DNA of 9,138 bases. Origin: Lachnospiraceae bacterium. Its GTDB lineage: Bacteria; Bacillota; Clostridia; Lachnospirales; Lachnospiraceae. The DNA is taken from NCBI GenBank assembly GCA_021204285.1, contig JAJPZP010000147.1, positions 1 through 9,138 of the forward strand. The letters run 5' to 3'. The translations under genes were made by a program, and so were the position numbers. Positions 4,749 through 9,138 of this stretch are shown in pieces. Each line of letters begins with the position of its first letter. The stretch's first letter is position 1. Under the pieces are notes generated by a model. The model was not told the origin of the DNA and ran no database searches. It saw only the letters and a list, made by a program, of their open reading frames with translations.

Positions 4749-6068
4749 ATGAAAAAGGTAGTGAAGTTTGGAGGCAGCTCTCTGGTGAGCGCGGAGCAGT
4801 TCCGGAAAGTCCGGGATATTGTGCTGGCGGAGGAGAGCCGCAGGTATGTGGTGCCTTCCGCGCCGGGAAAACGCTTTAACGGGGACGCGAAGGTGACGGA
4901 TCTTCTGTACCAGTGCTATTACGCGGCGGCGAACGGCGAGGATTTCAGCGGACTGATGAAGCAGATCCGCGACCGCTATGAGGAGATCATCGACGGACTG
5001 GAGCTGAAGCTTTCCTTAGAGGACGAGTTCGCGCAGATCGCGGAGAATTTCCGGAACCGCATGGGCAGCGATTATGCGGCCTCGCGCGGCGAATATCTGA
5101 ACGGCCTCGTGCTGTCGGCCTATCTGGATTACCCGTTCGTGGACGCGGCGGAGGTGATTCGCTTTGATGAGAAGGGAGAGTTCGATGCGGACACATCGAA
5201 CCGTCTGCTCGGCGAGCGCCTCGCGGATATGCCGAACGCGGTGATTCCGGGATTTTACGGTTCCTATGAGGACGGCAGGATCAAGACCTTCTCGCGGGGA
5301 GGCTCGGATATCACGGGCTCGATTGTCTCCAGCGCGGTGGTGGCGGACCTCTATGAGAACTGGACGGACGTCTCCGGCTGCCTGATGGCGGACCCGAGGC
5401 TGATCAAGGATCCCGCCGTGATCGACGTGATTACTTATAAGGAACTCCGGGAGCTGGCCTACATGGGGGCGACGGTCCTGCACGAGGACGCGATCTTCCC
5501 GGTGCGCAAGGCCGGAATTCCGATTAATATCCGTAATACCAACCGTCCGGGCGACAAGGGGACGATGATCGTGGCGAGTACCTGCCACAGGCCGGATTAT
5601 ACGATCACGGGTATCGCCGGAAAGAAGGGCTTTGTCGCGGTTAACATTGAAAAAGATATGATGAACAGCGAGATCGGCTTCTGCCGCCGGGTGCTGTCCG
5701 AGTTTGAAAAGCAGGGAATCTCAATTGAGCACATGCCCTCCGGGATCGACACGATGACTGTGATCGTGCACCGGGACGAGTTTGAGGCGCATGAGCAGCA
5801 GGTTCTCGCCGGTATCCAGCGCGCGGTGAATCCGGATTATCTCGACGTGGAGGGCGATATCGCGCTGATTGCCGTGGTGGGGCGCGCCATGAAGTCGACG
5901 CGCGGCACGGCCGGACGGATCTTTTCCGCGCTGGCGCACGCGAATGTGAACGTCAAGATGATCGATCAGGGATCCAGCGAGTGGAACGTGATCGCGGGCG
6001 TCCGGGATGAGGATTTTGAAAAGGCGATCCGGGCGATCTACGATATCTTCATTAACACCCAGCTCTGA
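4749..6068 (+). CDS. lysC: Aspartate kinase (monofunctional, two ACT domains)
   Basis: A 439-residue aspartokinase that phosphorylates L-aspartate with ATP to 4-phospho-L-aspartate, the first step to lysine/diaminopimelate, threonine and methionine; cytoplasmic. The N-terminal amino acid kinase domain (about 1-285) has KFGGSSL (6-12), SAPGKR (37-42), RGEYLNG (113-119), FSRGGSD (181-187) and TDVSG followed by DPRLI (206-219). Two ACT regulatory domains follow (about 288-350 and 370-435, with NVKMIDQGSSEWNVI at 401-415), so end-product feedback is expected, although the effector cannot be read from sequence. The length and the SAPGKR variant fit the Firmicute YclM/ThrD-like class rather than the two-subunit LysC type. 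The symbol is therefore generic. The start is the ATG before MKKVVKFGG, with AAGGGGA upstream; the open frame before it lies over the promoter. No homoserine dehydrogenase domain is fused. Confidence 0.93.
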   Translation: MKKVVKFGGSSLVSAEQFRKVRDIVLAEESRRYVVPSAPGKRFNGDAKVTDLLYQCYYAAANGEDFSGLMKQIRDRYEEIIDGLELKLSLEDEFAQIAENFRNRMGSDYAASRGEYLNGLVLSAYLDYPFVDAAEVIRFDEKGEFDADTSNRLLGERLADMPNAVIPGFYGSYEDGRIKTFSRGGSDITGSIVSSAVVADLYENWTDVSGCLMADPRLIKDPAVIDVITYKELRELAYMGATVLHEDAIFPVRKAGIPINIRNTNRPGDKGTMIVASTCHRPDYTITGIAGKKGFVAVNIEKDMMNSEIGFCRRVLSEFEKQGISIEHMPSGIDTMTVIVHRDEFEAHEQQVLAGIQRAVNPDYLDVEGDIALIAVVGRAMKSTRGTAGRIFSALAHANVNVKMIDQGSSEWNVIAGVRDEDFEKAIRAIYDIFINTQL

Positions 6069-6092
6069 AGAATGTCTTAAATTTTTGTGAAA

Positions 6093-6124
6093 TTGCGCTA
6101 TTTTAAATGTAGTTGTGGTATACT
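6093..6124 (+). promoter_or_regulatory. Promoter of the hydrolase-DUF1002 operon
   Basis: TATACT (6119-6124) is preceded by TGG, an extended -10. A -35-like TTGCGC (6093-6098) lies 20 bp upstream, longer than ideal, so the extended -10 probably carries the activity. No terminator is obvious between the kinase stop (6068) and here, so read-through is possible. Confidence 0.55.
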
Positions 6125-6157
6125 TTCCCGTATAGACCTGATCAGGAGTAAGACAGC

Positions 6158-7117
6158 ATGGTTACACGGGAAGAGTTTTACATGGACTCGGTTGACGGGG
6201 TTCACATGATACACGGCTACCGCTGGTACGACCCGCAGAGAAATACGAAGGGCGTTCTGCAGCTCGTGCACGGGATGCTGGAATATATAGGACGATATGA
6301 TGCGTTTGCCTCGCAGATGGCGGAGGCCGGTTATTTTGTGGTCGGGCATGACCACCTGGGCCACGGCGACTCGGTGAACAGCCAGGAGGAGCGCGGCTGT
6401 ATCGGAGAGGACGGCGCCCGGCTCTGGCTGAAGGATATTGAGCGGGTGCGGCGGGCGACGGCGGCAAATGTGCCGGATGTGCCGTATATCATGCTGGGGC
6501 ACAGCATGGGCTCGTTCCTGGTACGCCGCTATCTGATCTACCGCGGCAGGAAGGTGGAAGGGGCGGTTATCATGGGCACCGGCCAGCAGCCGGCCGCGCT
6601 GGCGGGACTTGGCCGCCTGGTTGCGGGCATGTGTATGCTGGGAAGCGGGAGAGAGGGAAGAAGCCGTCTGCTGGATCAGCTGACCTGCACCGGTTATGCG
6701 AAGCGCTTTCCGGATAATGCGAGGACGGGCAGCTGGCTGAGCAGAGATCCGCAGGTGATGCTCGATGTGCTGCAGGATCCGAAGATGACGTTCCGCTTTT
6801 CGCTGGGGGCTTATGAAGCCCTGTTTCAGACCTTTCAGGAAGTCGTTACGCCGCGCGCGGCGGCCCGGATGCCAAAGGATCTGCCCCTGCTGATTCTCTC
6901 GGGAGATGAGGATCCGGTCGGGGAGAATGGAAAGGGACCGCGGCGTTTTGAGACGATGCTCAGGAAGATCGGCATGGAGGACGTGCGCTGTATGATTTAT
7001 CCGCACGGACGGCATGAGCTTCTGAATGAGCTGAATAAAGAAGAAGTAATCAGTGACATAGAACTCTGGTGCGCAGCTGTCTGCGCGCGGAGCACAGCCG
7101 AAAAATCAGGGAGATGA
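6158..7117 (+). CDS. Alpha/beta hydrolase, S33 / monoacylglycerol lipase-like
   Basis: A 319-residue alpha/beta-hydrolase of the Hydrolase_4 (serine aminopeptidase S33) type, the group that includes monoacylglycerol lipases and lysophospholipases. The VHGM motif (37-40) fits the oxyanion-hole loop after the first core strand. GHDHLGHGDS (63-72) is the family's second signature. The nucleophile elbow is GHSMGS with S116. The acid is probably D252 in SGDEDPVG, and the base H286 in HGRHELLNE. There is no signal peptide or membrane segment, so a cytoplasmic ester or lipid hydrolase is likely; the substrate cannot be told from sequence. AGGAG (6144-6148) lies nine bases before the ATG. The stop is 5 bp before the DUF1002 gene, so the two are probably co-transcribed. 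Length is normal. Confidence 0.88.
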   Translation: MVTREEFYMDSVDGVHMIHGYRWYDPQRNTKGVLQLVHGMLEYIGRYDAFASQMAEAGYFVVGHDHLGHGDSVNSQEERGCIGEDGARLWLKDIERVRRATAANVPDVPYIMLGHSMGSFLVRRYLIYRGRKVEGAVIMGTGQQPAALAGLGRLVAGMCMLGSGREGRSRLLDQLTCTGYAKRFPDNARTGSWLSRDPQVMLDVLQDPKMTFRFSLGAYEALFQTFQEVVTPRAAARMPKDLPLLILSGDEDPVGENGKGPRRFETMLRKIGMEDVRCMIYPHGRHELLNELNKEEVISDIELWCAAVCARSTAEKSGR

Positions 7118-7122
7118 TAAGG

Positions 7123-8007
7123 ATGAAAAGATGGATTCCACTGCTTTTATCTGCGGTGATGCTGGTATCTCTGCTGCCTGCAGGCAGCCTGCGTGCGGAG
7201 GCCGCCGGGACGGCAGTGCTGGCGCTTGGCGCGGATCTCAGTGATTCCGAGCGCACGACCGTGCTGGCGGAGATGGGGATTACGGAAGAGGAAGCCGCTT
7301 CCTATGAGACGATCTATGTTACCAATGAGATGGAGCATGAGTATCTGGACGACTCACTGGGGGCTTCGGTAGTTGGCACGCGGGCGCTTTCGTCCGTGCT
7401 GCTGATTCCACAGGAGAGCGGCGCCGGACTCACGGTGGAGACGCACAATATCAGTTACTGCACGGTTGCCATGTATCGCAACGCCCTGCTGACCGCGGGC
7501 GTGGAGGACGCACAGGTGATTGTAGCTGCGCCTTTCTCAATCAGCGGCACGGCGGCGCTGATCGGAGCGGTGAAGGCATATGAGACCTACAGCGGTACGG
7601 AGGTCAGTGGGGATGCGCTGGATGCGGCTACCGATGAACTGGTGCTGACCAGTGAGCTGAGTGAGGAGCTGGATTCCGAGGAGGTTTCCGATCTGATTGC
7701 CTATCTGAAGCAGCAGGTCGCGGAGCAGGATCTGGATGATCCGGATAAGCTCACGGAGCTGGTGACCCAGGCGGCTGCGGAGATGGGAATTGAGCTGACG
7801 GATGAACAGATTTCGCAGATCGTGAACCTGCTCCTGAAACTGAACAATCTGGATATCGATGTGGATACTCTGGTGTCGCAGGCGCAGGATCTGTACAGTA
7901 AGATCGAGTCTCTGGGAATCGATATCGATACGGAGAAGGTCGGGAATTTTATCACGCGCTTTATATCGTCCATCTGGGATCTGATTCAGAGCTTTCTCTC
8001 AAAATAA
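7123..8007 (+). CDS. Secreted DUF1002 family protein
   Basis: A 294-residue exported protein of the DUF1002 family (Bacillus YpuA-like), function unknown. Residues 1-27 are a classical signal peptide: MKRW, a hydrophobic core LLLSAVMLVSLLPAG, and an A-E-A signal peptidase I site (likely cut after A27). There is no lipobox cysteine. The mature part begins with AVLALGADLSDSERTTVLAEMGI, typical of the family, and contains the conserved LIPQESGAGLTVETHNI and a VIVAAPFSISGTAAL segment. The C-terminal 100 residues are acidic helices rich in Leu, Ile and Asp, ending without an anchor. The ATG at 7123 is preferred because the signal peptide starts there and AGGGAG (7108-7113) lies nine bases upstream. 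Its binding site overlaps the end of the hydrolase gene, which supports an operon. Confidence 0.88.
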   Translation: MKRWIPLLLSAVMLVSLLPAGSLRAEAAGTAVLALGADLSDSERTTVLAEMGITEEEAASYETIYVTNEMEHEYLDDSLGASVVGTRALSSVLLIPQESGAGLTVETHNISYCTVAMYRNALLTAGVEDAQVIVAAPFSISGTAALIGAVKAYETYSGTEVSGDALDAATDELVLTSELSEELDSEEVSDLIAYLKQQVAEQDLDDPDKLTELVTQAAAEMGIELTDEQISQIVNLLLKLNNLDIDVDTLVSQAQDLYSKIESLGIDIDTEKVGNFITRFISSIWDLIQSFLSK

Positions 8008-8056
8008 GTGCTTTCAGCACCGGGTAGAGACGGAGGAGGAAGGATCGGGCGTGTGG

Positions 8057-8323
8057 TCAGTCTTCCTCTATGACGTGGAATTCCAGAAAGTCAAAATCAA
8101 TGTGTTCGACAAAGCTGTCCTGCCGGAAACGGGTTCTGGCATGGCGCTGAAATTCTCTGACATTGGAGTCCAGCCAGATCGGCACTCCCAGGTCAAAGGC
8201 ACGGCAGATTTCGTCCAGCGCATGAAATACTTTCTGCGTGCGGGTATCCTCGCTGTCGTCACAGATCGTGATATCGCAACGCAGATGATTGTCTTTTATG
8301 ATTTTTCCCCATACACGGAACAT
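8057..8323 (-). CDS. Small conserved-looking acidic protein, function unknown
   Basis: An 88-residue protein, probably cytoplasmic, with no signal peptide or membrane segment. It starts MFRVWGKIIKDNHL, has an alternating DITICDDSEDTRTQKVFHAL segment, then PIWLDSNVREFQRHARTRF, and ends in an acidic tail IDFDFLEFHVIEED. The pattern resembles a small uncharacterised family I associate with Clostridia genomes, but I cannot name a domain and assign no function. The gene is well supported: GGAGG (8331-8335) lies seven bases before the ATG, and a TTTACA-N17-TATACT promoter lies directly upstream. It is convergent with the DUF1002 gene (49 bp apart) and divergent from the small alarmone synthetase, sharing its upstream region. 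Confidence 0.8.
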   Translation of the reverse strand: MFRVWGKIIKDNHLRCDITICDDSEDTRTQKVFHALDEICRAFDLGVPIWLDSNVREFQRHARTRFRQDSFVEHIDFDFLEFHVIEED

Positions 8324-8354
8324 GAAACGCCCTCCAAACTGTTATCTGAAAGGA

Positions 8355-8383
8355 AGTATAGCGGTTTTGGACCGTGTTGTAAA
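8355..8383 (-). promoter_or_regulatory. Sigma-A type promoter of the 88-residue protein gene
   Basis: On the minus strand TTTACA (8378-8383) and TATACT (8355-8360) are separated by 17 bp, with the start expected near 8348, about 25 bp before the ATG. It lies in the 91-bp interval shared with the alarmone synthetase gene. No equally good plus-strand promoter is seen there. Confidence 0.75.
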
Positions 8384-8414
8384 GAGGCGAAACCTGGCAG
8401 GAGGTAAGAAGAAA

Positions 8415-9068
8415 ATGACGGAGGAGATGAGTATCCGGGAATATATTCGCAGGAAGCCGCGGGAAGACGGCTTTGAGACGGCCATGTTTATCTATCAGTC
8501 CGCGCTGGATCAGATGAACAGCCGCATCGAGGTTCTGAACAACGAGCTGAACCATGTGTATTCCTATAATCCGATCGAGTATGTGAAATCGCGCCTGAAG
8601 ACGCCGGAGAGCATCATGAAAAAGCTCCGGAAGCAGGGGCATGACGTCAGCATTGACGACATGGTTGAGTACGTCAACGATATCGCGGGTGGGCGGATTA
8701 CCTGCTCGTTCTTCTCGGAGATTCAGTTCCTGGCGGCGATGCTCGCGCGGCAGGATAATCTCTCCGTGCTCAGCATCAAGGATTATCTGGGACATCCGAA
8801 GGAGAGCGGGTACAAGAGCTATCATATGCTGCTCCTTGTTCCGGTCGCGCTGACCGATGCGGTTGTGCCCACGAAGGTGGAAGTACAGATCCGGACGATG
8901 GCGATGGATTTCTGGGCGAGCCTTGAGCACAAGATCTATTATAAATATGAAGGAAATGCTCCGGATTACTTCGCGCGGGAGCTTCGCGAGTGCGCTTCGA
9001 TCATCTCAAAGCTGGATGCGAAGATGATGTCACTCAATGACGCGATGAAAAAGATGGACGGCGAATGA
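8415..9068 (+). CDS. Small alarmone synthetase, RelQ/RelP type (GTP pyrophosphokinase)
   Basis: A 217-residue stand-alone (p)ppGpp synthetase that transfers pyrophosphate from ATP to GDP or GTP, producing the stringent-response alarmone in the cytoplasm. Only the RelA/SpoT synthetase domain is present: NPIEYVKSRLKTPESIMKKL (52-71), DIAGGRI with probable metal-binding D89, KDYLGHPKESGYKSYH (122-137), and the strongly conserved VEVQIRTMAMDFWASLEH (155-172) with catalytic E156. There is no HD hydrolase, TGS or ACT domain, and the length (about 210 aa) is normal for RelQ (YjbM) or RelP (YwaC). Residue patterns do not separate these two with confidence, so no symbol is given. The ATG at 8415 follows AGGAGG (8399-8404) by 10 nt. 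The frame is open further upstream, over the divergent gene's promoter, without a binding site. Such enzymes are usually controlled by transcription under cell-wall or other stress, but no promoter was identified here. Confidence 0.92.
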   Translation: MTEEMSIREYIRRKPREDGFETAMFIYQSALDQMNSRIEVLNNELNHVYSYNPIEYVKSRLKTPESIMKKLRKQGHDVSIDDMVEYVNDIAGGRITCSFFSEIQFLAAMLARQDNLSVLSIKDYLGHPKESGYKSYHMLLLVPVALTDAVVPTKVEVQIRTMAMDFWASLEHKIYYKYEGNAPDYFARELRECASIISKLDAKMMSLNDAMKKMDGE

Positions 9069-9082
9069 GGAAGCCGCCGTCC
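9056..9082. other. 8-bp hairpin across the alarmone synthetase stop codon
   Basis: GGACGGCG (9056-9063) pairs with CGCCGTCC (9075-9082). The left arm is the last codons of the gene and the loop holds the stop. No T run follows, so it is not a classical terminator. The right arm is part of the direct repeat at 9073-9083. Confidence 0.45.
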
Positions 9083-9134
9083 GATGTCTATGTGTCCTTG
9101 CATGCGAGCATGCAGTCCACATAGCCGCCGTCCG
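9073..9134. repeat. 51-bp-period repeat with enclosed hairpin at the window edge
   Basis: GCCGCCGTCCG occurs at 9073-9083 and 9124-9134, a 51-bp period. Between the copies is a dyad: CTATGTG (9088-9094) with CACATAG (9118-9124), and inside it TGCATGC (9099-9105) with GCATGCA (9108-9114). The window ends four bases later, so it is unknown whether more units follow. It could be the start of a tandem array, a REP-like intergenic repeat, or a structured 3' end of the alarmone synthetase transcript. Confidence 0.55.
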
Positions 9135-9138
9135 GGAC

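Noticed and set aside
5016..5588. Long minus-strand open frames opposite aspartate kinase and the hydrolase (also 6098-7015)
   Set aside because: High GC content and regular codon use on the plus strand leave the opposite frames open. They show no motifs or ribosome binding sites.
8008..8020. GTGCT/AGCAC hairpin after the DUF1002 stop as a terminator
   Set aside because: The stem is only five base pairs and no T run follows.

Overview
The window looks like a chromosomal segment of a gut Clostridia/Lachnospiraceae-type Firmicute. The evidence is strong AGGAGG ribosome binding sites, sigma-A type promoters (TTGCAC-N17-TATAAT, TTGAGA-N17-TATAAT, TTTACA-N17-TATACT), a Firmicute-type monofunctional aspartate kinase, a DUF1002 secreted protein and a stand-alone small alarmone synthetase. 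This assignment is inferred from gene style, not from a marker gene.

Left part (1-2821): a complete IS66-family insertion sequence whose outer left end is base 1 of the window. It has 23-bp imperfect terminal inverted repeats (19/23 identical), tnpA, tnpB overlapping tnpA by 8 nt, a 271-bp structured gap, tnpC with all three DDE residues, and a rho-independent terminator just inside the right end. It carries tandem 9-bp TCGNNCGAT repeats both ahead of tnpA and inside it. The element sits inside a minus-strand gene of the AAA-ATPase-like (DUF1703) family. Only the first 40 codons remain in the window (2818-2940), with a good promoter and a perfect 8-bp dyad bracketing its -10 box.

Middle part (2941-4748): a non-coding, GC-rich, repeat- and hairpin-rich stretch, then a minus-strand tyrosine recombinase with all catalytic residues. 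Its 3' side carries three TGACCACTT repeats and two strong hairpins. No other genes of an integrative element are visible beside it.

Right part (4749-9138): ordinary housekeeping or accessory genes. Aspartate kinase has its own promoter and a short leader with no riboswitch. An S33-type alpha/beta hydrolase and a secreted DUF1002 protein form a tight two-gene operon. A small conserved-looking acidic protein on the minus strand is divergent from a small (p)ppGpp synthetase of the RelQ/RelP type. The window ends in a 51-bp-period direct repeat enclosing a hairpin.

No clearly new multi-gene system is visible. The most unusual signals are the TCGNNCGAT repeats of the IS, the nested inverted repeat between tnpB and tnpC, the dyad over the interrupted ATPase promoter, the repeats beside the integrase, and the repeat unit at the right edge.
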